DNA from: Limonium bicolor
Taxonomy: Eukaryota; Streptophyta; Magnoliopsida; Caryophyllales; Plumbaginaceae
Assembly: GCA_023374045.1 (NCBI GenBank)
Contig: CM041782.1
Span: forward strand, 253,727,810-253,791,809
Reading direction: 5' to 3'
DNA length: 64,000 bases
Of this stretch, positions 12,258-25,089 are shown in pieces (position 1 is the stretch's first letter; each line of letters begins with the position of its first letter). The position numbers and the translations under genes are program-made. Under the pieces are notes generated by a model. The model ran no database searches. It had not been told where the DNA came from and was given only the letters and a program-made list of their open reading frames with translations.

Positions 12258-12392
12258 CTCCCATGTCACCGGTCCGTAGACAATGGCTCATTCGTCCTCG
12301 TCACCATGGGCCAGAATACAAAACACGCTGCTCTCCCCATGTCACCGGTCCGAAGACAAAGGCTCGTGCGTCCTCGACTTCATGGGCGAGAC
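12258..12392. repeat. Tandem duplication near the polypurine tract
   Basis: Two units about 75 bp apart share CCCATGTCACCGGTCCG and GTGCGTCCTCG-like blocks and end in CATGGGC. It lies about 250 bp inside the 3' end of the internal region. Confidence 0.6.
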
Positions 12393-13539
12393 TCAGTAAA
12401 AAGGTAATCCTTCTTACGAGGTCATGTGAGGAATAATTCCTCTAATTAAAAATACAATCAACTCCAATTTCATTTTATCTTAAGGCCTCTATCCTTAGTG
12501 TGATTTAATTGTGACCACTGGTAGGGAGTTTCAGGAATCATCCTACCCTGATGTGATCAGCATCAGTGTAGAACCATCCTTCCACTCCAATTTGTGTTCG
12601 GTTTCCCTTGATCCCTAGAAAATCAAGTTCCACCTCCCACGTCATTTTTAAACATCCAAATAATTCACTCATGTCCAATTTTCTATCTTTTTAGTTCTTC
12701 TAATCATAATCAATTCATCTCCAAAGTGTGAACTCATTCCATCTAACATTCCCAATTCATCTCTTAGTAATTACCTCAGACTTAAATTCCTACTAAGTTC
12801 TATTACAGTCTCATACCATTTCTCACCATCTTATGTCTCATAGCATTACCATTTCCTTCTTCATACTCATATCAAATGATATCTCATAGTGTCATCTTAT
12901 TCTTATCTCACACCTAGTCTCATATCGACTCATACCTCATATATTCCTTATTTCTTAAGTCTCCTTAATCCTTTTCCTTAATTCTCTTAACTTGTACTCA
13001 CACCGGAGTTAACAAGACAGGTACTTAATATGTATGGCATTCACATCTTCTGTGTGCAATTACCATGATTTATCTCAAAATGTTTATGTAAAACATATTC
13101 TCAAATTATTTTGTGCTATGCACACCGTAGTTTATGTACTCAGTACACAAACATACGCTAAGCGGTTTTCGCTCTACCCCCCTTAAAATGGATTACGCCC
13201 ACGTAATCAACATTATATCATCCTTGAACATAAGTTCAAGATGTCTAATTCTTACCAAGCATTCTAGCTTCCATGTCATCTATCTTGCTTATAATTCGAT
13301 CAAATGACTTAGTCTCTGTATCGAGTATTCTTAACGGTACTTATACCATATTCTTAACTTAGTTTGGTCTAATCTCAAAGGTAGTGAGCTGCTAGCTTCC
13401 GCTGCACCACTCTGATATTCTTAGGCTTAACTGCTTCACTTATCTTTTTTTACGGCATTGTATATCCTGCCTCCTTACAGTTTAGGTATATTGGTCTCTC
13501 AATGGACACGTGTATCTTTATATATACACGGCCTTAATG

Positions 13540-13663
13540 AGTTGTAACTCGTCTATCCATTCCTTGGAGATCTTATGTTCATACTCTTAGTGTTTTCTCG
13601 AATGTCTAAGTTGTTCTCTCCAACTGACCTTTGGTCTGAGGATGATCCTCAATATGAAATACT
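13540..13663 (-). pseudogene. Retroviral-type integrase fragment
   Basis: Read on the minus strand, the frame gives HPQTKGQLERTT followed by a TFEKTLRV-like stretch. This matches the conserved region of Ty3/gypsy integrases around HPQTDGQSERT..TLE..LR. Several in-frame stops occur within 40 codons, so it is non-functional. It lies toward the 3' end of the internal region, as expected for integrase in gypsy elements. Confidence 0.65.
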
Positions 13664-16600
13664 GTTTAGTGCATATCGCGCTTTACAGTCTTAATCTCTT
13701 ACATCTTAAGACATGTCCAATGTCTGTACTTAACAATTCGTGCTCTTCGCACTCCATAGTCCTTAATTATTCATTCTCTGATTTCTCGTGTTGTTGGTTC
13801 AACTGAATTCTTCCCTTCGACTGTCTGTGGTAGTAGCTGCTCTTGTGTAATCTTGCGTCGTTGTCCGTGGTACGGAGTCGACTACCTCTCGTGTTCCTTA
13901 CACCACTCGTCTACATGCATGGGGTACCTTACTGGTACATTACTACTTACCCAACTAACTCATAAATGAGCGTGTCAGGCCTGCAAGCCCCTGTGGGGTG
14001 CAGTCGTCCCACGTCTCGTTTTAGTAAACTCATGGTGTCCGTCACACGTTTAGCTATTGCTAATTATGAAGTATTCTGTTGTCGATCTCCTCTTTCATCG
14101 TTCCATAATAACATTTATTGTTCTTCTTGAAGTTAATCAAGGGAAGTCTATTTACTGTGTTCTTGGGTATGGTATGCTCCAGCTCCTTTCTGTATTCCGT
14201 ACTGATTCTTTTCTTAGTAGCTTAGGTCTCTTTCCATAGAGCCTCTTATCTTCTTTCTCATATTCATTCTACTAGGAAAGCACTTCCAGTTCCTTAAGGA
14301 ATGGGTTGTGTGCTTCCTGTGTAATCTTACCAAACCATGTCCAGACTACTGGCATCAATGCTCAGTTCGTCTTCCATCTTATTTTCTTACTATATGGTCT
14401 TAACTCATAAATCTAATTGCCTCAGTGTCAATATTTGACGGCTCATTCTTAATGGTCGCCTTACCGCGCACCATGACTTAATCCACCTTTCTAACTATTG
14501 TACTCACGACCACTACTACCGTGGTAGTTGGCCCTTACCATGTTGCCCATTGATGGTGCAACCTCTTATTCACTTATTCTAATGTCTTACCTTATACTCA
14601 ATCCCTTCTTGGTGTAAACACACTGGGAGTTTTCTCATTCCGGTATTGGCGGTTGTCGTACCGTGTTGTAAAATAGTTGACTCTTGATATGCAGATGTTA
14701 TGCTCCAATCTCAGATTCGTAAGTAGGTTAATTTCTTTCGCTTTCTTTCATCCTTAGTGATGTTATCTACCATGTAGTTCAACTGATTACTGAAGAAGTC
14801 ATCCACTGAATCACAAGCTCTTCTGAGCATTGGTCATTTGACGTGTCATAATGTGCAATCTCAATGTTTATCTCTGGGTGTTGGACATGAGGTCTGTCTT
14901 TGCAGCCTTCCTTATTATTCAAGTGTAACTGATATGTTCTAAGGTAATCTCAAGTTTACAGTTTCCATTCTCTAATAAAAGCGTATTGCATCTCTAAAAG
15001 TGAAAGCCCTTTTGAGGGGTTCATTCCCACTCATGGCCTCACAACAAGGAGGGTATCCCCACCCTAAAAGGCATGGTTCGTCCTCCGCTCCTGTCCTTAG
15101 CATTATCTAAATTTTCTCATTGGTACCCTTTCTTGGTAATGTTCCTCCCCAATCTAAGTTATAGGTTTGGTAACCGTTCATATCTACAAATTGTAGTCCC
15201 TTCGTGGCTTAAACAAGCTCTCTTATAACTTACTGCACCTCGGCTCTGATGTGGTTAACATCCTTGGCTCGTAGGCTCTTAATACTTAATGTCTCAGTTC
15301 ATTTTATGCTCTTATCATCTGCAGGTCATTCTCTTAAGATTCTGGTTTCTTGAGCACTATCCCCATTAGGTTTATACACTAAATGTAGTATCGGGTTTCA
15401 TGGTAAGTTGCTGCATCCTGCTTCCTCTATGGAAGTTGTTCAGGTGATCTGAGGTTATAATGTCTTTGACAATACTGTCATTTATTAGACCTATGTCTTT
15501 TAGCATATAAGGATAAGTTCGATTAGGCGTTTGCCTTAAGTTGTCCAAGTTGGATATCATCCAGTCATCTATACTTCCATCTCAACGCTTTGTTCAACTT
15601 CCGTTGACTATGCACCCGTTGATGATCAATCATACTTGGGTGTTAATGAGTTAAACAAACAGTATCAGCTGTCATCATCAGTTATTTGGCTCGACTATAC
15701 CCGCTCTATGTGGGTAGTCCGCTGAGCTTCCCTCTGTCGGGATTATCATTTTTAATCCTTAGTAGGTTATAGCTTATGTTCATTCTTTTACCCTTATTTT
15801 CGGGTTTTCCAACATCTTCATTGAAGAATGTTGTTATTGGTACTCTTAGTGGTCACTCTGGGAGTCTTATCCCGTTTTCGTTGTAAGTCGTTGCTTCAAC
15901 AGTCTCAATAGTATCTTATAATACATCCCTTGTATATTATTGCTTATATTGTGTTTTTGCTCGCATTACCGCGCGATCCTTTGAGGTTTTCCCCTTGGAG
16001 TTCGGGATTGTGTTCTTACCGTACTGTCGGTTGTCGTTGTAGTGGTTATACCGTTGCAAATATTTATATGGTTTAGTACTTTGTCTGAGTTCCGCTCCCG
16101 GCTGACTGGTGTGTCATCATCTCATCATGGTCAGGCCGTCGGGCCTTTCCAAGGTCTTATTTTTTTTTTCTGTTCTTATAGATTTACAATCCGGTACTAA
16201 TATGTGCTACACTGTAGCGCTCTCCTATTTTGCCATGATGGCCTTCCGTGTAGCTTAACCGTGGTAGCACTTGCTATGGCAAGTGCGCCATGCAGGATGG
16301 GCTATTGGTGCAAGGTACATTGGAAGTGATGCTTCCTTCTAATTCCCATGTAATTGGTAGTCCTCGGGACTCCTTCGATGATCTCTTATTTTGGATAACT
16401 GGCCATCCGGCAGTTTCCTTGTTGTTTGACAGTGCTGTCATTTATCAGGGCGTTCCTCTTTCTGAGGGAACCCCTGAATATTTCTTTATGTCTTAATCCT
16501 CGCTCCTGTCTCCATTCATTTTGTTGTGGTTACTAAGTAATGATTCTCCTTTAGGCACTACATCGTAGTCCTATTTTGGTATACAATTTGTATGAGTTTC

Positions 16601-17208
16601 TACCGTCGTCCGCATTATGTCGGCCAGGCCTTGTAACCTTCCTCATTGTATGGGGTTTGGAGTTCCCGTTTCTAACTGGACTTTCCAGTAATCCCAATCC
16701 TCATGCTTTGTATTATCCCACTGTTATTCTTACTCGGACCGCTGTCCGGTACTCATGTCTCTTATCATTTCCTTATCTATTGCACGCGTAGTGCTTTCCT
16801 TACCATTGATATCGCGGGTTATTTCGACTGCGTAGCATGTCGACCCATGTTGCCGGTAATTACCGTTCTTTTACTGGTAAGGTTCCATTGGTAGCGCCTG
16901 TTTCGCCGATGCGCTCCATTACAAATCTCCCAGTTCTCCTTAAATGTTATGCCACAAGATGTTTCTCGTATTGCTTACTGTTAGCTAACTGCCAGATCGG
17001 GTTTCCCGAGTAAGAGAAGGCTTTCTTCTCTCTGGCGTTTGTTCCACTTATTCAGGGTTAGGGATGTGGAGGGCGGGCCTAGGTACTATGGATGTCCGGT
17101 AAACACCGGGAAGTCCTGACTAACGCACCTCTCACTCTATCTCTTAACCCTTAACCCATAACTCAATCTCAACCTCAATATTCTCCTAAGTTCGGTATTT
17201 CTTGTCTT

Positions 17209-17228
17209 CAGAGCGTAACTACGCTCTG
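17209..17228. promoter_or_regulatory. Hairpin overlapping the PBS
   Basis: CAGAGCGTA and TACGCTCTG form a perfect 9-bp inverted repeat with a 2-base loop. One arm overlaps the CAGAGC half of the PBS, so the primer site could be partly paired in the genomic RNA. Confidence 0.55.
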
Positions 17229-17234
17229 ATACCA
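17223..17234 (-). promoter_or_regulatory. Primer binding site, initiator tRNA-Met type
   Basis: The minus strand reads TGGTATCAGAGC, complementary to the 3' end of plant initiator tRNA-Met, five bases (AAAAG) after the LTR ends GGGGTGTTACA. This fixes the element on the minus strand and matches many plant copia and chromovirus elements. Confidence 0.9.
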
Positions 17235-18877
17235 CTTTTTGTAACACCCCAACTCAATCCAATTGTGGTCTCGCAACTTAACAGCATATATATATACATG
17301 TCACAGCGGAATTCTTTACAATCCAGGACCTTGCCACGGTCTGACTACAGAATATACCGAACATTAGTACAACAATCTTAACCATTTACATATCCTTCTT
17401 ACACCCCCCTCACATCCTATACATCTTACTAACTCAAATTGCCATACGAGTGTACATGCACAACTCGTAGGCCACACTTAACCCGTAACACTTGTACCCC
17501 TTCTTACTCTCGCGACAGCCGCTTCCTGATGTACCTGTGTAGTAAAAAACAGCCCCCAAAGGGGGTCAGCACGAATGCTGGTACGATCCCCTCATGGCCC
17601 CCAAGCTAACGTGGCTACGACGACTAATTGTCGATAGCATGGAGGTTGATTATATGCACAACATAATAGTAAATGCTGTAAACAACGATCCAAATATGAA
17701 CAATCAAAGTTCACACACAATGAACGACTTAAATGCGTTCCCTTAATTAGAGAGTTAGTTATTTAACTCCTTAAGTAATGTTCCCTCTTAATCTTAGTCC
17801 ATCCTTATCTCACCTCAATCTTAGTCTTATCTTAATCTTAGAAACAACCACCCTTTAATAAGGAGTGGATGTCGCTTATCTTAATCTCAATAATACAAAC
17901 CATCCTTTAAAAGGTATGGTTGCAACTTATCTTAACCTTACCTTTGCCTTAATCTTAACTTAATCTCAATATACAAACCGTTCCTGGAAGGGAATGGTTG
18001 TAGCTTAATTCGAACCTGGGATTTAGGTGATCCCACCGCACCATCTTAATGCCACCTACTCTGAACGGGAGTCCAGCGCAGCTGAGCCGGCAACCGGCCC
18101 TAGGCTACAAGTCCGAAGACAAGTCCTTAATTGGAGGTCGAATCTGCTATAGATAACGACCCCCTTTCCTTAGCATGCATGACCGGAGATCGGTCCCGGG
18201 TTTCCTCACTCAAGTTCCAGTTAGTAGTAATCTCAAGACCCTGTTTGTTGGTTAACCTCTTTCGGTTCATATCGTCCCTTATTAGGGGCGTTCCTCAGTC
18301 TCACTCAATTCCTTACTAAACATTGGTTAGTAAGTTCTCACGGTATGTTGTGTTAGTTTTCAAACATCACACAACAATACAATAGATATAATATATTCCG
18401 GTTGCATGCTTTATCTTGTTTAGTGAGCACACAAAACAAATAGCACACAAGCCGAGGGACACCTCGTTAGCAAGCAGGTCACAAGAGAACTGTACCGTTC
18501 ACCGTTGGTTGTTCGGTTGCTTACTCTCTTCCGGAGTCCAAATTCCCAAGTCCTAAAACATTCATTCAGTTTTAGGTTGTTAATCACTTAACTTAATTCA
18601 ACTTACTTAAATTACTTACTTACTTAACTTACTTACCTTACTTAACTTACTTACCTTACTTAACTCTTAATGATCCCAACCTAACACTTCTTAAGTCTTA
18701 CAACTAATCTTACAACTTAATCTTAAGTGAATCGCTTCTCCTCATCACTTATACTCATTCATCCACTTAATTATCATTGTTACCCACCAAACATGTCTTA
18801 AACAACCTTATAACATCAATACCTAATTATCCTCATCGTTTCCCATCCTTAAACAAGGTTTTTGGCCAAAACAGTGG

Positions 18878-19130
18878 CATGTCCGAACTTGTGTCCGAGC
18901 TTACCATGTTCGGACGCAAGTCGAGACTCAAAAGTGAAAACAGACGCATGTCCGAACATGTGTCCGGACTTCGGAAGTTCGGACATGGGTCGAGGAAAAT
19001 CCTAAGTAGAAGCAGGCACGTCCGAACTTGTGTCCGGACTTCCCAAGGTCGGACACAAGTCGAGACTCTGAAGATTTTCACGCAACAGGGCCTGTCCGAA
19101 CGTCCATGTCCGGACGGATGTTCGGACAAG
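18878..19130. repeat. GTCCGAAC stem-loop array (5' LTR)
   Basis: Sister of the array at 9053-9305 with only a few substitutions. Units pair ATGTCCGAACATG-like and TGTCCGGAC-like palindromes. Confidence 0.85.
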
Positions 19131-21199
19131 GCAAAACACTCATTTTCTAAGCCTTCAAACACTTAACCAATATTCACCAAACTTCTTCTAAACCCTCATA
19201 ATGTCTTCTAACATCATTTAGGCACTTATACTCACCTTATAACTTCCACCAAACTCTCCAGAACAACTTCCAAAGATCTTCTCAAACATTTACTAAATTC
19301 TTACAAACATTCCTAACACTTGTCATATGCTTCCTTACATTTCCAACTTGTACATTTTGTCTAAAACTTCAACTAACCAAAGTGTTTCTTTTCTACCCAT
19401 ATAACTCCTCCTTAATATCATTGCTTGTTAAACCTTCCAAGGTTATCTTGCATGTCCATGCACAATTTCTCTTATTTTCACTTGTTACTCATCACTCTTA
19501 AACTCTTAAGCTTGCTTATACATTTCTTTCCATTATCTTAATACCTTGACATTGTTCTTCATTTACCTTAACCATGCAACGCCCTCCTTAGACATTTCCA
19601 CTTCTCTTATGCAACTTACTCACCATTCTCATGATCATACCCTCTTATACGTTTCTAGTCATTTTCCTTGACGACTTACAATATCCTCCTACCATTTTCA
19701 CTTCCATCACCCAAGTCCACACATTACCATTCAACTAAACCTTACTAGTCCACCACTACATCACCACCTCTTACACAAACTTCTCGAACTCTCATTGTTC
19801 TTCTCTTAGTTCATACCTAAATCACCTTAAAGCATTATACACCTTTCCTCCAGATTTGCACAAGTCTTATCATTCCTCATACCGTGTCTTTGGTGTGTTC
19901 AATGCACCCATCTAAACTCTAATTTCCTCATAGACCATTCTAGGTCATTCTAAACCTCAAGAACTCCTTAGTTAACTCATTTCCACTCAAATTCCTTTGT
20001 ATGACTCCTAGTAAATCCTAGGTCATATTAGTTCTCCACCATCACCTAAACACTTATTTTCTACTCAAATTTCGCCATAGCTCCTCTAGTATATTATCAT
20101 GCCCAAACATATTATTTTTTCCTCATTCAACCATCTCACACACATCAAGTTCTTCTCATCATATCTCATCACCCAAACCAATTCATTCACAACAAACTCA
20201 ATATATTGCAATAATCTTAAATTGCATAGCACTAAGGCTCTTAAATGACATGGCTCTTAGGCCCTTAAATGACTTAAACTTAAACACTGAATTTCCCACA
20301 TATAAAAGCTTTCAACCTGCAAATACACCCATCAATCTCATAGTAGTTATAATGTTCTTAAAACTCATCTTAAACTTATATTACTAACTCATTTCCTTTG
20401 GCTCCTTAGTCACAAGTTCTCAAGCTTATTTAAGTTCTTTTTCTTAGGTTACATAACCCATTACCTAATGTAAGCCCTAAGCTACATTGGTACCCATCTA
20501 AAACTCATTCCTTAAACCTTAAACCACCATTAGGTAAGCAATTTACCTTGTTTTCTCAAGCTTATCTTAACTTCCTCCTTAGACCTTCTTCTTGCATGAA
20601 TCTCGGCCACCACTTAAATTCCCCTTGCCAATGTTCTAATCAATATTCAATGACTCATATGAGTACTAAACAATACACTAACCTCAAGGAATGAAAACCT
20701 AGGTTAGAAATGTGTTCTAAGGCATAAAAGTGGATGATTACCTTTGAAGTCTCAAGGTAGACTTTGGCATTGAATGAAATAGGACCTCCACTAGTCCTTG
20801 GTGAATAAATCAAGCTAGAACAAGGCATAAAAACATAGCCCCATGAGAAGGAATTTTCGGCCATGTACAAGAAATGATGGAAACATGGTTTTTCTTACAT
20901 TTTCTTTACCTTAAGAGAATGGAGAAGCTAATGAGCTCTTCAAACTTGGTTTCCCTCCATCAATGGAGTTTCCTCTTGGCACCAACATGGAGCTTTGAAG
21001 GATTTGAAAAGATAGAAGGATAGGTCTTGACCTAACTAAGAGAAATATGTGTTTAGTTTTTGATTTGGAGCAAAGATGAACACTTAGTGAGTGATTGAAG
21101 GTGGAGCACCCATGGATGGAGCTCTCTCGGTTTGGAGCAAAAGAAGAGAAGAAGAAATCGTGTGAAGAAGAGAAGAGAGAGAGAAGAAGAAAAGGTGGC

Positions 21200-21231
21200 T
21201 TATAAGAGATATTTGCTTTAATAAAGCAAAT
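21200..21231 (-). promoter_or_regulatory. TATA box with adjacent 21-bp palindrome (5' LTR)
   Basis: Same arrangement as 11369-11400: TTATAAG (21200-21206) with the palindrome at 21211-21231. As the 5' LTR copy, this would be the active promoter position for the element. Confidence 0.5.
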
Positions 21232-21843
21232 AGTACTCTGTTACTTATCTCTTCTTTTCTTCCTTATTTGACTACTTATGGTGACTCACCCTCCTTTAGA
21301 AAACCGGCCCCCTACCTTAAATAAGGCTAGTCATGGTCTTTGTTGACCAACTAATTAGCTTATATTGATTAAAACTTAAACTAGTCACTATTTGGCACTA
21401 TTCACTAATCAGTGCACATATTTCTGAAATTTTTGATTTCCCATTGATTTAGACCTCCTAATGATACTAATTAGTACACATGTTGATTAAAGAGTAATGA
21501 TGGACATTTAGCCACTCAAAACTCAATTCTAAGACAATTTCTCAAAAATGTGCTTTAAGACTTCTTAAAGCACATTTTGTGTTTTAACTTGTTTTCAAGC
21601 TTGGTTTTCTTTGCTAATTGATTTAAAATGACCATTAGGATATTACTAAGGTCTTATCATGATATTTGGGTACTCACCCAAGTCTCTCCAAGCTTAGAGC
21701 ACGTTTTTGCCCTGATTGCCTTTAAGGCACTTCCTTGTGTTTTCCTTGGTTTAAATTGTCTACCAATCTTTCTAAGGCATATTCTAGCCTTACTACATCA
21801 TAATTTGATGTTTTCTTAGCATACTTAGGTTTGGGGTATTTCA

Positions 21844-22088
21844 AACGGTGGAAGATCCTAAACTATTCAGTTTCAGTTTCTATAATCTAACTTTTCCATG
21901 CTTTTAACTTTACTCTTTTTCACTGATTGCAAAAACCTACATCAAATAGCAAAACTATTCTTTTGATTGTCATTTTACTCGTTTTCTATTGGCAGTTGTT
22001 TGATCCAAAGTTTCGATACTACGGCTCTTAAAAGTAGTCACATTTTCTATTTGCTTGAGGACAAGCAAAAGCTAAGTGTGAGGAAGCT
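21844..22088 (+). mobile_element. 3' end of internal region of an older LTR retrotransposon
   Basis: This short stretch includes TTGCTTGAGGACAAGCAAAA followed by a purine-rich AAGTGTGAGGAAGCT just before a TGATAAG LTR start. That wording near the PPT is common in plant Athila-like elements. The upstream part was separated by the Tekay-like insertion and is not in the window. Confidence 0.5.
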
Positions 22089-24181
22089 TGATAAGTGTAA
22101 AATATATATACTTTTAACGGTTTATGTGATTTAATATTCATAATGAATTGGCCTATATTTCACACTTATCTTATGTTTGTTAAATATTTATATTTAGATG
22201 AGAGCTTATATATTTTATTTGTCAAATGTAGGAAAAAGTCTCAAATTTACATCTTTTATATTTTAAGGACTACAACACACAAAGAGAACATGTATATACA
22301 TAACATGTATATATTAATATGGAGGTGCACAGACTTGTTGCAAATAGGAATAAAAGGCGTGCTGTATTTGTTTGACGTAACATGGGCTGAAGGTGTTCCA
22401 TTTTGAAAAAAACAAAGAGGCAATACAAACAACCCAATTTCTTGGCTACAACTACATGTAGGTATAGATAGCTACATACATGTACATTTGGTCATTGAAA
22501 ACTGTACATTTGAGCATTCAAAACTGTACTGATGTATATGTACATGTATACAGTGAATTGTGATATTTCTGAATTTGTACAAAATGTACATACTAACTTT
22601 CTAAACTGTACAACAAACTTATAAAACATGTACATTTACTCTATACAAACTGTACCATGAAAAATGTAGCCAAAGATGGCTACATATGGTTGTAGCTAAG
22701 ACTCATTGTACAAACAAAGGGTTGCGCTGGAAAAATCAATGCACGCCACCTTACACATAGTTGGGCTGCATGATTCGGAAAGCTGACTGCATATAAGTAG
22801 AAGAGATTGGACAATAATATAAAAAGAAAAAATGGGCTACATGAAGAGAAGAGGTGCTGCATTGGATTGATTAAAAAAAATAAAAAGAAAGAAAAGAGAA
22901 TGTGGTGAGATTTGTTGGCCGGCTCCAAGTCACAAATGGTGGTAGTTGATAAAAAACAATATAAGAGAATATATTTTGTTTGGAGGAAGATAAACAATTC
23001 ACACCGACTTAAAGCAACGAGGGGACGCTACTATTTTATGGAGTTGCAGCGCCGTACTCCAGATTGAAGAAAAAAAAGAGCGAACAATGCAACCCTAAGC
23101 ATACATTTATCAGCGTCGTACTCCTGTTCCCGATCAACCATCACCACCACATCAATTCCCATCATCCATCACCATACGCACCTCCACACTTCTGCACATC
23201 ACCGACCATTCCACTACATCACTACTCCTGATCTCGTTCATCTGTCACCACATACTACCATCCATCATCATCTACTGCTGCGGTCGTACCACCGAGCCAT
23301 CCACCAGAGGTGCAGAGCAGCACAGCCTTGCAGCAGCTCCATCTCAAGCAAGGGGCAAAATCGATCAACAAACCGAAGGCATTAGTAACCGCAGTGAAAT
23401 TTTTGAACTTGTTCTTTGTTACTTGTTTTTCGTAACAAGTTATTTAATGTTAGTTTTAATTGTTGTTTATGCTTTTAGGATCATGAGTGAGTAGTTTAGT
23501 TTAACTTCCCGGGTTGGGAAGTGAGTCTTTTTTGGAGAATTCGTATTATGTAGATTTTTCACCATAATTATAATAATACAATAGTTTGATTCCTGTTTTT
23601 AATGCGCTTGGATTTTCTGGCCAATTTTCTTAGTGATTATTCTAGTTCTTTAACCAAAATGCGGTGCTGAGATTAAGTCTTAGACATAGGAAGTCAAACC
23701 GGGTTAAAGACTAGAAGCATGGGTTGCCTATAGGTTAATCTGTCTCCAATAGGAATTGTGTTTAATGCGATTAGCTTGAACTGACTTGGGCATGGTTTGT
23801 GGCTTGTTATTTCAATTAGTTAGGGCTCATTGTACAAGGATTGGTCTTTGAACTAATTAGAATTCCTAAGTTTATTGCATAGAATAGTGAAAATAACCCG
23901 TGGAGTGCTTTTAATTCATTTGATTTTAGACTGATATTTGTTTTATTCTTATTTCATTTATTTTGGATTCTGATTATTATTCTAGCCTTTGAACTAGATT
24001 AATCCATCCTTAAGAATTGATACTTCCTGTTATTTATTTTAGTTTTGTTTTCTCGATTAGATTAATAATTTGTTAGTTAATTGAACGAGGTCCGTGAGAT
24101 CGACAACCCTCTCATTCACTATACCCGCAAAACGATATGTACACTGCCTAGGTAGAGATAATAACATATTTCTGCTACACA
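22089..24181 (+). mobile_element. 3' LTR of the older retrotransposon (about 2.1 kb, lineage unassigned)
   Basis: It starts TGATAAGTGTAAAATA directly after the purine tract and ends near CTGCTACACA, where PMD-coding sequence resumes. The right end is set by that coding boundary and is uncertain by 2-3 bp. It contains repeated CTGTACATTT motifs (22480-22660) and a CATCACC-rich stretch (23130-23290). Near its end GTCCGTGAGATCGACAACCC resembles the R/U5 end of Athila- or Bianca-type LTRs. I see no ORF of note. Confidence 0.5.
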
Positions 24182-24194
24182 CGCCCAAACCTGT

Positions 24195-24906
24195 AGGATG
24201 ACCAGCGCCTCAGCAATACCACTTAGACGTCAGACACAGCAGCCGGTACAACCATGCCAGACAGGCGGAACCTCAACTGTACTAACCAGCCTCATCGAAG
24301 TTCTGCAGGAGCTGGAAGAACATCAGGTGGATCTGGTTCCTGACCGATCAACAAAAATGGTGCCACCCAATAGCTTCAGTATATAAGCTCTAATGTGCCT
24401 CATGACTATCACCTCATCTGCATTCTCAGGTAACTGACTGAAAGTAGAACCCAACCAACGGAGCTTAATCCTACTATGATGTCCAGGGTTTGGTGGTCTA
24501 GCTCCGTGGAGATCATCGCACAACACTCCCCAATCTCTATATGTGCTACGCGTGATTGATAGTCTGCCTATAGGTAACCCAGTAAGCACAACAATGTCCT
24601 ACAACGTGATGGTGGTCTCTCCTGACGGCATGTGGAACTTATGTGTCTTTCTGTGCCATCTCTCCACCAGTACGGTCATCATTTGGCAATCCAAGGAGAT
24701 GAACTCTAGACTGTTATCCTGTAGAACCGTGAAGCCTCTAAATATGGGCGTATCCTATTATCATAACGCACATGCCCACCACGTCGTAAACTAGCCTCAA
24801 AGCGGCGACAATGTAGTACCTGGTACTCATTCCCATCCCACACGGACCTAGACCTATGACTACGCTGATGTCTAAGTATAGAATCAGGGGGTGGACCGGG
24901 ATCCAT
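24195..24906 (-). pseudogene. Plant mobile domain (PMD, MAIN-like) pseudogene fragment
   Basis: On the minus strand from a Met at 24906, the reading passes through an RGGHVRYDNRIRPYLEAS-like start, LEFISLDCQMM, VERWHRKTHKFHMPSGE, LTGLPIG, LRWLGSTFSQLPENADE, IRAYILKLLGG and DEAG..S.GSA blocks. This is the order of the plant mobile domain (aminotransferase-like PMD family; also annotated as phosphatase 7 long-form homologues). At least two frameshifts and three in-frame stops break it, and the C-terminal part is cut where the LTR at 22089-24181 begins. PMDs occur in host MAIN/MAIL genes and in MULE and gypsy elements; the transposase fragment next door favours a MULE origin. Confidence 0.75.
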
Positions 24907-25089
24907 GTGTAACTGAATATAAAATAAAAAACATTCAACTACATTAAGAGCTTGTATTTTAAAAAATATGTAACTTTTAGAACATAAGAAACATTGCATT
25001 AATATTCAATGAATAATACAAACCAGAGTTGATGTCTAACAATACAAATTCAAGTATAAAAGTAATCAAAAAGTACTACACAACGAGCA

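Larger units (their letters stand above)
12012..17239 (-). pseudogene. Tekay-like chromovirus internal region, decayed gag-pol
   Basis: About 5.2 kb lies between PPT and PBS, roughly the size of a complete chromovirus internal region, but no ORF longer than about 70 codons survives. The one stretch I can recognise is an integrase remnant near 13540-13663. I could not identify protease, reverse transcriptase, RNase H or chromodomain motifs with confidence. The two flanking LTRs differ by only about 2%, so this decay looks older than the insertion itself. Lineage is inferred from the iMet PBS, the LTR length (4.6 kb) and the terminal sequences. Confidence 0.7.
17240..21843 (-). mobile_element. 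Tekay-like 5' LTR, complete (4,604 bp)
   Basis: In element orientation it begins TGAAATACCCC at 21843 and ends GGGGTGTTACA at 17240, with TG...CA termini. Its inner 3.26 kb matches the truncated 3' LTR at 8758-12011. LTRs of 4-5 kb are typical of the Tekay/Del clade. It contains a GTCCG array (18878-19130) and a TATA/palindrome pair (21200-21231). The element seems to have inserted into the internal region of an older LTR retrotransposon, whose sequence resumes at 21844; AACGG there is the likely target duplication, with its partner out of the window. Confidence 0.85.
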
